64,000 nt of DNA from Bradyrhizobium manausense (GTDB taxonomy: Bacteria; Pseudomonadota; Alphaproteobacteria; Rhizobiales; Xanthobacteraceae), in the NCBI RefSeq assembly GCF_018131105.1, contig NZ_JAFCJI010000002.1:372001-436000 (forward strand). Direction: 5' to 3'. The stretch's first letter is position 1, and every line of letters begins with the position of its first letter. The position numbers and the translations under genes are program-made. The notes under the pieces were generated by a model. It was given only the letters and a program-made list of their open reading frames with translations, was not told where the DNA came from and made no database searches. This document shows positions 15,740-24,268 of this stretch, in pieces.

Positions 15740-16498
15740 TCAGTAGCGAGCCGTGACGGGCGCACCGTAACCGCCGAAGCGATAGTTCACCCGTAGCGTG
15801 ATCATATCGACGTCCTGGCTGACGCCGCTGCCGAGCAGCGTGAAGCCGCCAGGCGTGACCACGCCAGCGAAGTTCGTGTTGTCGCGCCCCATCCAGAGAT
15901 GGTCATATTCGACACCGAACGACCAGTTCGGCGCAAAGCCATATTCCCAGCCAACGCCCGCCGTACCGCCCCAGCGCGTGTGACCTGCCGACGCAAGTCC
16001 GACACCGGTGATGTTGTTGAAGACATCAAAGCGGTTGCGGGTCACCGCGGCGCCGCCCTTCACGTAGAACAGCGATGCGTTCCAGGCCCAGCCCAGTTGC
16101 GCGGTGAAAAGGCCGATGCCATCGGTCTTGCCCGTGGTTGAGACCGCCGGATCGAATAGTGTTACGCGCGTGTTCTTGATCTCGGCCCAATCGCCCTGCG
16201 CTTCCAGGCCGAACACAAACTGGCTGCTCTGCCAGCGATACCCGAGTTGACCGCCGATGAGGCCGCCGGAGCGATCTGCGCAACCGCTTGCGAGCGTCCC
16301 CGCCGCCGTCAGGAAATCGACGCAGCCATGACTCTGCCCCCAGCCTCCGTTGGCGCCGATATAGAACCCGCTCCAGTTATAGATCGCCACCACAGGTGCC
16401 GGCGGCGGCGCCGCCTTAACAGCCATGTCGGCCGCCATGGCCGGAGCCGTCATCGTCAGCGCCGCGATGCCGACCGCGGCCATTGAGAGCTTTTTCAT
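15740..16498 (-). CDS. Outer-membrane beta-barrel protein (Omp25/Omp31-like)
   Basis: This 252-residue protein has a signal peptide (MKKLSMAAVGIAALTMTAPA, ending AMA), a Pro/Ala linker, and then the pattern NWSGFYIGANGGWGQS that opens eight-stranded alphaproteobacterial barrels of the Omp25/RopB/Omp31 group. Repeated aromatic strands follow, such as FVFGLEAQGDWAEI, WSFGVEYDHLWMG and the terminal MITLRVNYRFGG. Such proteins stabilise the outer membrane. The ATG at 16498 follows AAGGGG; upstream in-frame starts lack a ribosome site. A strong hairpin terminator lies directly downstream. Confidence 0.85.
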   Translation of the reverse strand: MKKLSMAAVGIAALTMTAPAMAADMAVKAAPPPAPVVAIYNWSGFYIGANGGWGQSHGCVDFLTAAGTLASGCADRSGGLIGGQLGYRWQSSQFVFGLEAQGDWAEIKNTRVTLFDPAVSTTGKTDGIGLFTAQLGWAWNASLFYVKGGAAVTRNRFDVFNNITGVGLASAGHTRWGGTAGVGWEYGFAPNWSFGVEYDHLWMGRDNTNFAGVVTPGGFTLLGSGVSQDVDMITLRVNYRFGGYGAPVTARY

Positions 16499-16662
16499 CG
16501 TTATGTCCCCTTGCTCAGATCTCTTCCGTTCAAAAATGCGAGCGCTCATGCAGGCTGGCGTGCATGGGGCCTGCGAACATCCTGAAGTTTATGCGCGGGG
16601 ATCGCTTTGGCCCGTATCAAAATGGCAACACTCAAGCGCCATCGCTGTGCACTGCATCGTGC

Positions 16663-16929
16663 TTAAACGCTGTCCGGCTCTCGGGGCACGGCGGCGTCCA
16701 CCTGGTCTTCCGCAAGCCACGCCTGGATGCCGGACGCTGGAATGAGCCGCCTGGGAAGGTGGGGATTGATCGTGCCGGCAAAGACTGCGAGCCCCTCGTC
16801 GAGCTTGGCGCGCGCGAACAGCTTCGCTTCGCTCTCGGTTGCAAAGGTCGTCGTCTCGCGCGGACTCCGCAGCTTCGGCAGCACTCCACGCTTTCGAACT
16901 TCCGCGCTGACGTACCAAGTCGGAATCAT
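16663..16929 (-). CDS. Small conserved-type hypothetical protein, 88 residues
   Basis: The product starts MIPTWYVSAEVRKRGVLPKL and contains TFATESEAKLFARAKLDEGL and a TINPHLPRR segment. It is a soluble mixed alpha/beta peptide without signal sequence. I recall similar short proteins in Bradyrhizobium but know no function. The ATG at 16929 follows TAGGTGA. A perfect FixK/FNR box lies 57-70 bases upstream of the start on this strand, a plausible position for activation. Confidence 0.65.
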   Translation of the reverse strand: MIPTWYVSAEVRKRGVLPKLRSPRETTTFATESEAKLFARAKLDEGLAVFAGTINPHLPRRLIPASGIQAWLAEDQVDAAVPREPDSV

Positions 16930-16985
16930 TTCACCTACCAGCATGCACCCCTGTGGTGCTTGTGCTGCGGCGGCGATTCCGGCGC

Positions 16986-16999
16986 TTGATTCAGATCAA
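16986..16999. promoter_or_regulatory. FixK/FNR-type box
   Basis: TTGATTCAGATCAA is a perfect TTGAT-N4-ATCAA palindrome. It lies between the divergent 88-residue protein gene (start 16929, minus) and the GNAT gene (start 17045, plus), 57 and 46 bases from the respective starts. The distance fits the minus-strand gene better, because activator sites usually sit near -41 of the transcript. Confidence 0.75.
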
Positions 17000-17044
17000 T
17001 CTGCGACTTGACTACCTGACGCGGGCGGTAGCACGTCGGCCTCC

Positions 17045-17542
17045 ATGGATCACTTCAGCACCGACAGGTTGACGGCCGAAAGGCTGAACGGAAGTCACCT
17101 CGCCGATCTCGTCGCGCTGCATCTCGATGCCGAGGTCTCCCGCTATCTTGGCGGCATACGCTCGGCCGAGGTGACGAAGGCCTATCTCGCGACCAACATC
17201 GCGCATTGGGAGCGGCACGGTTTCGGGCTGTGGGTGCTACGCACGAAGGACGGCGCGTTCGCCGGGCGGGCGGGCATCAGGCACATCCTCGTGGACGGCA
17301 TGGACGAGATCGAGATTGCCTATACGTTCAGGCGCGACCTCTGGGGCCAGGGGCTTGCGAGCGAGATCGCGACCGCGCTGACTGAGATGGGGCTGTCAGA
17401 GCTGAAATTGCCATCCCTGATCGGCCTCGTCCTTGTCGGCCATGGCGCCTCGCGCCGCGTGCTGGAAAAGTCGGACTATGCGCTCGAGAAGAGCACCACG
17501 CATCATGGCGAGGCTGTCGTGATCTACCGCATCCGACGGTAG
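17045..17542 (+). CDS. GNAT-family N-acetyltransferase (RimJ/RimL-like)
   Basis: This 165-residue protein shows the GNAT order for the RimJ/RimL branch: TDRLTAERLNGSHLADLVAL at the start, GLWVLRTKDGAFAGRAGI in the central beta-strands, IEIAYTFRRDLWGQGLASEI as the acetyl-CoA-binding beta-strand/loop, and GASRRVLEKSDYAL near the end. It would transfer an acetyl group from acetyl-CoA to an amine on a protein or small molecule; the acceptor is unknown. The gene diverges from the 88-residue protein gene with a FixK box between them, and converges with the response regulator gene 12 bases downstream. Confidence 0.85.
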   Translation: MDHFSTDRLTAERLNGSHLADLVALHLDAEVSRYLGGIRSAEVTKAYLATNIAHWERHGFGLWVLRTKDGAFAGRAGIRHILVDGMDEIEIAYTFRRDLWGQGLASEIATALTEMGLSELKLPSLIGLVLVGHGASRRVLEKSDYALEKSTTHHGEAVVIYRIRR

Positions 17543-17554
17543 CGTGGCGGCAAC

Positions 17555-17920
17555 TCACAGATTCATGAGCGCCGCAACCAGTCGCTCGGGATGAAACGGC
17601 TTTTCGAGCAGCACGCTGTTGGGCACGCCCTGTGACGTCCACAAGGCCGCGCCGGCCCTGCCCGTGATGTACACGACCGGAAGGGCCGGATCCTTTTCCC
17701 GCATTCTTCGAGCGAGATCCCAGCCGGTGAGCTTGCCGCCGAGACAGACATCGGTCACCAGCGCCTTGTGACGCTTGCCGCGCGCGACGAACACCGTCAT
17801 CGCCTCCTCGCCCGATGCGAGGATGTCGGAGGCAAAGCCCGCGTCCGCCAGCGCGCTCTCGAGCACGCCTTGATGCGGATATTCGTCTTCCACGATCAGG
17901 ATCGAAGGCGGTTCCGACAT
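17555..17920 (-). CDS. Single-domain response regulator (CheY-like)
   Basis: This 121-residue protein is a stand-alone receiver domain with the acidic pair ILIVEDEYP (E11, D12), the phosphorylated aspartate D57 in ALVTDVCLGG, the threonine in YITGRAG and the lysine K107 in VLLEKPFHP. All residues needed for phosphorylation are kept, unlike the giant regulator at 7744. It has no output domain and no histidine kinase is adjacent, so it probably receives phosphate from a distant kinase. The ATG at 17920 follows AAAGG; readings that extend further upstream cross non-coding sequence. Confidence 0.85.
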   Translation of the reverse strand: MSEPPSILIVEDEYPHQGVLESALADAGFASDILASGEEAMTVFVARGKRHKALVTDVCLGGKLTGWDLARRMREKDPALPVVYITGRAGAALWTSQGVPNSVLLEKPFHPERLVAALMNL

Positions 17921-18114
17921 ATTTGCCTTTGGCCCGTCGGCGATCCGACGCGACACGTGTTCCATTTTCGCGTGCAGTCCAGCACGCGTTTTTGGCTTTC
18001 TCACGGTGGACGACATGAAACCTGAACAGCCATTCAAGAAAGTTTCTTCCCGGTTCCTGCAACAGGCAATGGCGGCATCAGTTGACTCACCGGACGATGC
18101 AGAAGGAGGAACAG

Positions 18115-18345
18115 ATGAGAAAGCTGACTTACGCTCTTGCGGCAGTCGCGACGCTCGCAATCGGTGCCCCCACCATCGCCAATGCGGCCGGCGTCGGCAT
18201 CTATGTTGGCGGCGACCGCGGTGATTACGGCCCGCGTGCCCGCTTCTACGAGCACGACCGCGGCTGGCATCATGGCTGGTACCACCATAATCGCGATTAC
18301 GACCGCGGCGTCGTGATCCGTCGCCATCACTGGGACGACGATTAG
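18115..18345 (+). CDS. Small secreted His/Asp/Arg-rich protein, 76 residues
   Basis: The signal peptide (MRKLTYALAAVATLAIGAPT, ending ANA) is followed by AGVGIYVGGDRGDYGPRARF and a histidine-rich stretch (GWHHGWYHHNRDY) ending in RRHHWDDD. The peptide could bind metal or act in the periplasm, but no domain is recognised. The ATG follows a strong AAGGAGGA site, and a perfect terminator lies 26 bases after the stop, so it is a well-defined single gene. Confidence 0.75.
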   Translation: MRKLTYALAAVATLAIGAPTIANAAGVGIYVGGDRGDYGPRARFYEHDRGWHHGWYHHNRDYDRGVVIRRHHWDDD

Positions 18346-18370
18346 TTCGTGCCAGCACAGTGAAACAAGG

Positions 18371-18396
18371 AGGCCTCGCTTCGGCGAGGCCTTTTT
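18371..18396 (+). terminator. Intrinsic terminator
   Basis: AGGCCTCGC and GCGAGGCCT pair as a nine-base stem around a TTCG tetraloop and are followed by TTTT. It ends the transcript of the 76-residue secreted protein gene and faces the cupin gene. Confidence 0.85.
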
Positions 18397-18433
18397 GCAT
18401 CGGATACAGTTCCGGGTATGACGGTTTGTCGCC

Positions 18434-18802
18434 TCACGGCTCCAACGTATAGGAGCCTCCCGCTTCAAGCACATAGATGGTCAAAAATCGGAGCGGGCGA
18501 TCCGGGTCGCAATTGCGAAAGTGCGTGTGCGGCAGATCCGAGCGGTCCTGCAACGTCTCGCCCGCGCGATATTGTTTCGGCTCGTCGGTGCCATAAGCGG
18601 ACTCGGCAACGCCCTCGACGATGTAGATCGCACCGGCGACGGGATGGCGGTGCAGCGGAGCGACGCCGCCCGGCGGATAGGTGACCTCGACGACCATGAG
18701 TTCCTGATCGCCGGGCATTGGGAGGCGTTCGAGAACCCTGCGCGTGACGCCCGCGAATCCGGCTTGCGGAGCGCTTGCGTGACTGTCGGGACGTTCAACC
18801 AT
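18434..18802 (-). CDS. Cupin-domain protein
   Basis: This 122-residue protein is a single small cupin barrel. The first metal-binding motif is PLHRHPVAGAIYIVEGVAE and the second includes SDLPHTHFRNCD. Small cupins of this type act as isomerases, dioxygenases or sugar/hormone-like binding proteins. The specific activity cannot be inferred. The ATG at 18802 follows AAAGGTG; an upstream in-frame extension lacks support. No partner gene is adjacent. Confidence 0.75.
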   Translation of the reverse strand: MVERPDSHASAPQAGFAGVTRRVLERLPMPGDQELMVVEVTYPPGGVAPLHRHPVAGAIYIVEGVAESAYGTDEPKQYRAGETLQDRSDLPHTHFRNCDPDRPLRFLTIYVLEAGGSYTLEP

Positions 18803-18935
18803 GAGGCACCTTTCATCGAACCGGGATGTCCCGATTTGTAGCTTCCACGGTCTCATGCCGCCATGCTCGAACCGAGCTGCAAAACCCGCTCGGATTTGAA
18901 TGGCTTTCCCCCGATCGACTCTCTATGGTCGGATC

Positions 18936-19292
18936 ATGTCGCGCTTCCTGTGTCTATTTGTCGCTGCCCTTCTGTCGCTGCTGCCGGTCACCGCCCCGGC
19001 TGCGCCAATCCACAAAAAGCAGGTCTGGCGCGGCTACGGCTTCCTGCCGGGTTATCGGCAGCCGCTGAGCAACAGCCAGCCGATTTACAAGCAGAAGAAC
19101 GGATTTCGGCGTTACGCGCGTGAAAATCAGCGCCCCTGGTATATCGATCCCGTGCCGAGCTATTACCGCTACTTCGACGGCGAATGGCACTATTTCGGCC
19201 GGCCCGGCTTCGGTGGGTCCCGCTACAATGGCGGCAGCTTCGGTCCGTGCTGGACGCGGACGCCAATCGGCGCGATCTGGAATTGCGGCTGA
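18936..19292 (+). CDS. Small secreted aromatic-rich protein
   Basis: This 118-residue protein has a signal peptide (MSRFLCLFVAALLSLLPVTA) and a mature part rich in Tyr, Arg, Pro and Gly: VWRGYGFLPGYRQP, WYIDPVPSYYRYFDGEWHYFGR and a C-terminal GPCWTRTPIGAIWNCG. The two C-terminal cysteines could pair. This resembles small exported proteins of Bradyrhizobium with no assigned function. It converges with the hydroxylase gene after 31 bases. Confidence 0.7.
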   Translation: MSRFLCLFVAALLSLLPVTAPAAPIHKKQVWRGYGFLPGYRQPLSNSQPIYKQKNGFRRYARENQRPWYIDPVPSYYRYFDGEWHYFGRPGFGGSRYNGGSFGPCWTRTPIGAIWNCG

Positions 19293-19323
19293 TCGTCCGG
19301 CCGCGCGTCAACCAGGACGCCCC

Positions 19324-19860
19324 CTATTCGGAACAATACGTTCCGAACACGCGATCCCACATGCTGGTGACCACGCCGAAATTGCACGGCCGCTTGCCGT
19401 AGTGATGGCGGGTATGGCGGCGCTTCAAACGCCAGAGATAGCCGCCGCGCTTCAGGCGATGATGGTGAATGACGTGGTGAAGCGCACCGAAATAGATGTA
19501 GCCCAGCATCAGTCCCGCCGTGACGGTGCAGGCGCTGCCGAATCCGACGAGCAGCCACACCGGCAGCAGCGATCCCAGACAGATCGAGCCCAGGCTCAGC
19601 CAGAGCGGCGAGCCGACCAGCGCCCGCGGATCGGAATGGTGCATGTCATGCAGGGCGGCGAGATAGGCCGGACCATGCAGGGCAAAGCGATGGATGACGT
19701 ATTCGGCGAGGCTCCAGAGCAGCAGTCCGCAGGCAAAGCCGATCGCCGCCTCGTCCCAGCGCAGCGGCTCCTTCAGCAGCAACGCGACCGCGACCAGCGC
19801 GGCACTTGCGAGGGGATAGAATACGAAATCGGCAAAGTACAAGAACTTTTTCAGTCGCAT
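19324..19860 (-). CDS. Membrane fatty acid hydroxylase / sterol desaturase family protein
   Basis: This 178-residue protein has about four hydrophobic helices and the histidine boxes of the di-iron membrane hydroxylase superfamily: HRFALH (57-62), HDMHHSDP (71-78), HHVIHHH (128-134) and RHTRHHYGK (148-156). Family members hydroxylate or desaturate lipids or carotenoids using O2. Its ATG lies inside the last codons of the cyclase/ATPase gene (10-base overlap), so the two are translationally coupled. That arrangement suggests the large regulator and this enzyme act in the same process, but no substrate can be named. Confidence 0.8.
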   Translation of the reverse strand: MRLKKFLYFADFVFYPLASAALVAVALLLKEPLRWDEAAIGFACGLLLWSLAEYVIHRFALHGPAYLAALHDMHHSDPRALVGSPLWLSLGSICLGSLLPVWLLVGFGSACTVTAGLMLGYIYFGALHHVIHHHRLKRGGYLWRLKRRHTRHHYGKRPCNFGVVTSMWDRVFGTYCSE

Positions 19861-22800
19861 GGATTTGCGCACGGGCTTGTCTTGCTGGAACGCTCCATGG
19901 CCGCCCGTGCTTCGACAATCTCCGGCAACTCCTGTGCGTTGGTGAATTTTTCGATCGCCGGACCGAGCACGCTCCGCGCTTGCGCATCCGTGCCGCTCGC
20001 CTGGTACAGCCTGGCCAGCGAGAGGGCGGCTCGCAACTCGTACGTCGCGGTCTGCTGGGTTCGCGCGGTCTCGATGGCCTGGGAGAAAGCCGTCTCCGCC
20101 GCGACGATATCGATCGGGTCCTTGCGCAGCATCAGCTCGCCGCGCCAGCGATGGATCTCCGGGGTGAACCATTCCTGCCCCGTCCGCTCCACTTCGACGA
20201 GCTGCTCGTCGAGGATCGCGAGCGCCTCGTCGAAGAGTCCCTCGCCAGCCTTTGCTTCCGCCAGCAGCGTCCAGGTCAGCGGCACGTAGAGCCCGGTCGC
20301 CATCTTCCCGACCAGCGGCAGCGCGATGGAATCCTCCATCTCCTTGAGCCCGGCGGCCCGCTCGCCGAGACGGCAGCGGATCCAGCCGTTCCAGAATTTG
20401 CCGGCCCGCGTGTAGAGCAGAAGACCGTGCTCGCGGCTGAGCTCGATCACTGCATCGACATGGGGCCGTGCGCCTTCGGGATTGCCGCGCACCGCTTCGA
20501 GCACGATCTTGTGGAAATGCGCGTAGACCATCGTCGCGATATGGCCGCTGTCGGTGGCGCGGCGGATCGACTCCTGCGCCAACTGCTCGGCACGATCGAC
20601 TTCGCCGAGCGGCCACAGCACCAGCGCGAGGTAAATGGCGGCCGCGATCCCGTAGTCGTGGCCATAGAGGAACGCGAGATTGCGATCGTGCTCGTCGCGG
20701 TAGATCGTGAGCGACTGCTCCAGATGCTGCCTGGCATCGACGAAATTGCCCTCGAACCAGCGGGTCATGCCGCAAACGCGGTGGGCGATTCCCGCCTCCG
20801 GCGCGTCGGGCCGGTCGGCAGTATCGTCGAGGAACGCCTGCGCCAGCTCCTGCATCGATCCGAGCTCGCTGCGAACCAGGCTTCCGACCCACAGGCCGTA
20901 GGTGGCGGCGAACCGTTCGGGTGCGCCCTTGAGCCCGGAGGCAAGCTCGCGCGCACGCGCGAACGCGACCGACGTCTCCGGCGCGCCATAGCCGCGCGTT
21001 GCGATCAGCGCATTGCCGTAGGCGACCTGCAATTGCAGCCGGCGGCTCTGCCCCGCCGGGCTCTCGCTCAAGCCCTCCGCAAGGCCAATGGCCTTGGTCA
21101 GATGCGCGATCGCCTCGGGATAGGCCGAACTGCGCAAGGACCGGTCGCCGGCCTTGCCCCACCACTCGACGGCATCGTCGACGAGACCGGCCTGCGTCAG
21201 ATGATGCGCGGCGATTTCGGGAGCTGTCGCGACGGCCTCGGGGAATTTCTCCTGAAGCACGGCTGCGATCCGCTCGTGCAAACGCCGACGGCTGCTCTTG
21301 AGCAGGCTCTCATAGGCGGTATCCTGCACCAGCGCGTGCTTGAATGTATAGACGCCTTCAGGCGCGGACCTGTTGCGGAAAATCAATTCGGCGCCTTCGA
21401 GCTGCGCGAGCCTCGCGTCGATCTCGGCATCGTCCTTGTCAGAGATCGCACGGAGCAGCCCGTCGGAGAATTCGCGGCCGAGGACGGCGCAGATCTGTGC
21501 GACCTCCTTCGCCGGTCCGAGCCGGTCGAGCCGCGCCATCAGTGAATCCTGCAGCGTGGTGGGGATCGACAGGCGCGGCAGGCTGCCGGCGATCCGGTAG
21601 CGGCCGCCGGCGCCCTTTTCGAGGACGCCCATCTCGAGCACCGTGCGCGTCAGCTCCTCGACGAACAGCGGGATGCCGTCGGTCCGCGACGCGATCTGCG
21701 CGACCAGCTCCGACGGGACCGCGCGGCTTCCGATCACGTCCGCGATCATGCGCTGGACGTCGGTCTCCTTGAGCCGTCCCAGCTGGAGGGTCGTCAGGTT
21801 CGCCGGGCCCATCCATGGCAGCGTGAATTCGTTGCGAAACGTCAGAACGAGCAGCAGGCGCAGCTGGTCGGCAAGCCTGACCGCAAGCCCGAGCAGTTCG
21901 AGCGAAGTCGCATCCACCCAATGCAGATCCTCGACGATGCAAACCACCGGCGCCTCGGCGCACAGGCGCTGCAAGCGCTGGATCAGCGCAGCCAGCGTGT
22001 TGCGCCGCAGCTGCTGCGGCGTCCAGTCGAGCGGCGGATAGCGGCCGTCGGTCGCGATCGACAGCAGATCCGCAAACAGCGGCACCAGCGTCGGCGTCTT
22101 CAGGTCGCTGTGCCCGAGCAGCGCTTCGAGCTTGCGCAGCCGTGGCGCGTTGCCGTCGCCGACACTGATCTTTGCCGCACGCTGGAGCTGCGTGATGACG
22201 GGATAGAGTGCGCTGGCGCGATGATGCGGCGAGCACTGGTAGCGCAAGCGGATGTGCGGCTCGGCGCTGATCTGCTCGGTGAGGAAATGCTCGGCCAGCC
22301 GCGACTTGCCGATGCCGGGCTCGCCCGAGATCAGCACGACCTGGCCCTGGCCGCGCCAGGCCCGCTGCTTGCACTCGGCGAGACGCTCGAGCTCGTGCTC
22401 GCGGCCGACAAAGCCCGCGAGTCCCGCGGAGCGATAGGCTTCGAAGCGGCTCGCGAGCGGCGACGGGCGCTCCACGGCCCAGACCTCGACCGGCTCGCTG
22501 AATCCCTTGATCTCGCGCGTGCCGAGTTCGCGCAGCTGAAACAGACTGCCGAGCAGCCGGCGCGTCGAGGCCGCGACGATGACCGAGCCGGGATCGGCGA
22601 AAGCCTGCATCCGCGCCGCGAGGTTTGGCGTCTCGCCGATCACCTCGAGCCGGCTCGAGGCGCCCTTTGCGATGAGATCGCCGACGACGACGAGCCCGGT
22701 CGCGATGCCGATCCGCACCTCCAGCCGCAAGCCCGGCTGCACGTCGATGGCCTGGACCGCTGCGGTGATCTCGAGCCCGGCGCGGACGGCGCGCTCGGCA

Positions 22801-23234
22801 TCGTCCTCGTGCGCGGAGGGATAGCCGAAATACGACAGGATGCCGTCGCCCACCAGACGCGAGACGATGCCGTCATAGCTCGCGATCACCGCAGTCGCGG
22901 CCTCGCGATAGGCTTGCAGGATCTCGCGCATCTCCTCGGGATCGAACTGCTGCGACAGCGCGGTTGAGCCGACGAGATCGCAGAACATGATCGTGAGCTG
23001 ACGCCGCTCGGCGCTCGCGTCCGCCTGCGGTGCGACGAGACGCGCCTTCGGAACGTCCAGCTCGGCAATGGAACGCAACAGCCTGCGCCGGTGCCCGAGC
23101 ACGACGCCCATGGTCGCGAGATCGCGATCCGTTATCTCGGAAAGAATATCGAAATCGATGCCGTGGTCAGAAAAGGACTTCAGGTATTGCGGCAGGCCGA
23201 CCTTCTCCAACCAAGCAGCAACCTGCCCAGTCAT
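19851..23234 (-). CDS. SAM domain, class III nucleotidyl cyclase, AAA-type ATPase and TPR protein
   Basis: This protein of about 1127 residues has four parts. A SAM domain lies at about 1-60 (VAAWLEKVGLPQYLKSF). A class III cyclase catalytic domain lies at about 75-260, with metal aspartates in IMFCDLVGSTAL and SRLVGDGILSYFG. An ATPase module starts near residue 280, with Walker A LISGEPGIGKSRLAEH and a Walker B-like VCIVEDLHWVDATS. TPR-like helices fill about 650-1110. This is the common rhizobial adenylate/guanylate cyclase family with a STAND-like ATPase, which is thought to make a cyclic nucleotide in response to an unknown signal. The ATG at 23234 is used; a GTG lies one codon earlier. 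It overlaps and precedes the hydroxylase gene. Confidence 0.85.
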   Translation of the reverse strand: MTGQVAAWLEKVGLPQYLKSFSDHGIDFDILSEITDRDLATMGVVLGHRRRLLRSIAELDVPKARLVAPQADASAERRQLTIMFCDLVGSTALSQQFDPEEMREILQAYREAATAVIASYDGIVSRLVGDGILSYFGYPSAHEDDAERAVRAGLEITAAVQAIDVQPGLRLEVRIGIATGLVVVGDLIAKGASSRLEVIGETPNLAARMQAFADPGSVIVAASTRRLLGSLFQLRELGTREIKGFSEPVEVWAVERPSPLASRFEAYRSAGLAGFVGREHELERLAECKQRAWRGQGQVVLISGEPGIGKSRLAEHFLTEQISAEPHIRLRYQCSPHHRASALYPVITQLQRAAKISVGDGNAPRLRKLEALLGHSDLKTPTLVPLFADLLSIATDGRYPPLDWTPQQLRRNTLAALIQRLQRLCAEAPVVCIVEDLHWVDATSLELLGLAVRLADQLRLLLVLTFRNEFTLPWMGPANLTTLQLGRLKETDVQRMIADVIGSRAVPSELVAQIASRTDGIPLFVEELTRTVLEMGVLEKGAGGRYRIAGSLPRLSIPTTLQDSLMARLDRLGPAKEVAQICAVLGREFSDGLLRAISDKDDAEIDARLAQLEGAELIFRNRSAPEGVYTFKHALVQDTAYESLLKSSRRRLHERIAAVLQEKFPEAVATAPEIAAHHLTQAGLVDDAVEWWGKAGDRSLRSSAYPEAIAHLTKAIGLAEGLSESPAGQSRRLQLQVAYGNALIATRGYGAPETSVAFARARELASGLKGAPERFAATYGLWVGSLVRSELGSMQELAQAFLDDTADRPDAPEAGIAHRVCGMTRWFEGNFVDARQHLEQSLTIYRDEHDRNLAFLYGHDYGIAAAIYLALVLWPLGEVDRAEQLAQESIRRATDSGHIATMVYAHFHKIVLEAVRGNPEGARPHVDAVIELSREHGLLLYTRAGKFWNGWIRCRLGERAAGLKEMEDSIALPLVGKMATGLYVPLTWTLLAEAKAGEGLFDEALAILDEQLVEVERTGQEWFTPEIHRWRGELMLRKDPIDIVAAETAFSQAIETARTQQTATYELRAALSLARLYQASGTDAQARSVLGPAIEKFTNAQELPEIVEARAAMERSSKTSPCANPCD

Positions 23235-23393
23235 CACGCGGGTCCAGCATTATTGTACTAAACCTAAAGTATATGCCCCATCGGATTGAAGTCAATCGTG
23301 GCAGGCAAGCGTCGGCATTGTTGACGCATTGAGACCCTTGGACCATGCTTGATGGTGGAAGCGTTCCCCATTTTCGCGTGAGAGTATTCATCC

Positions 23394-24233
23394 GTGAAGC
23401 AGGATCCGTATCCGACAGCGGCAAACCCGATCCATCAGGCCGTCGTAAAACTGTTTTATTCGCGCGCCGCGCGCCACCTTTTCACCAACGCCTGGTACGC
23501 CCTGCTGAGCAATCTCGACCGGGATGCCGCCATCCGATTCCTCAATTACGGCTATGCCTCGCTGAACGGTGAGCAGGTCGCCCTGCAAGCCGCCGACGAG
23601 CCCGATCGCTACGCGATCCAGCTCTATCACCACGCGGTCTCGGGAGCCGCGATCGAAGGGAAGGATGTGCTGGAGGTCGGATGCGGCCGCGGCGGCGGCG
23701 CGTCCTACATCACGCGCTATCTCCATCCGCGGAGCTACACCGGGCTCGACATCTGCAAGCCGGCGATCCGCTTCAACAAGGCGCGCTATGCCGGTCAGGA
23801 CAATTTGGCGTTCCGGGTCGGCAATGCGCTCAGCCTGCCATTTGCGGACGAGAGCTTCGACGTCGTGGTCAACATCGAGAGCGCCCAGCATTACGGCGAT
23901 ATGGGACGCTTTCTCGACGAAGTCCACCGCGTGCTGAGGCCAGGCGGCGCTTTCCTGATGGCCTGTTTCGAAGACCGCTCAAAGGACGTGTATCCGCGCC
24001 AGTCGCTGGCCAAGTCGCGCCTGCGCCTCGTCTGCGAGGACGACATCACCGCCAATGTGGCGCGCGCGCTGGAGCTCGACGGCGCACGGCGAACGGCGCT
24101 GGCGGACGAGATCGTGCCGCGGGTACTGCTTGGCGTGTCGCACGAATTCGCGGGCATTCCGGGCACGCAGCTGCATGCGTCCTTCGCCGACGGAAGCTGC
24201 CCCTATTATTGCTTCACCTGCCGTAAGGACTGA
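23394..24233 (+). CDS. Class I SAM-dependent methyltransferase
   Basis: This 279-residue protein carries SAM-binding motif I, VLEVGCGRGGGASYI (about residues 91-105), then the acidic GLDICKPAIRFNK region, LPFADESFDVVVNIESAQHY (motif IV type) and VLRPGGAFLMACF. The overall pattern resembles methyltransferases of complex lipids or polyketides such as the phthiotriolone methyltransferase group. The start is GTG 23394, because an in-frame TGA lies five codons upstream. It diverges from the cyclase gene. The methyl acceptor is unknown. Confidence 0.8.
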   Translation: MKQDPYPTAANPIHQAVVKLFYSRAARHLFTNAWYALLSNLDRDAAIRFLNYGYASLNGEQVALQAADEPDRYAIQLYHHAVSGAAIEGKDVLEVGCGRGGGASYITRYLHPRSYTGLDICKPAIRFNKARYAGQDNLAFRVGNALSLPFADESFDVVVNIESAQHYGDMGRFLDEVHRVLRPGGAFLMACFEDRSKDVYPRQSLAKSRLRLVCEDDITANVARALELDGARRTALADEIVPRVLLGVSHEFAGIPGTQLHASFADGSCPYYCFTCRKD

Positions 24234-24268
24234 CCGCGAGGACTGCGCGCAAGGACTGAGCGACCACT

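Noticed and set aside
15740..16498. Assignment of the barrel protein to the porin (trimeric, 400-residue) family
   Set aside because: The length of 252 residues and the NWSGFYIG opening fit small eight-stranded barrels, not general porins.
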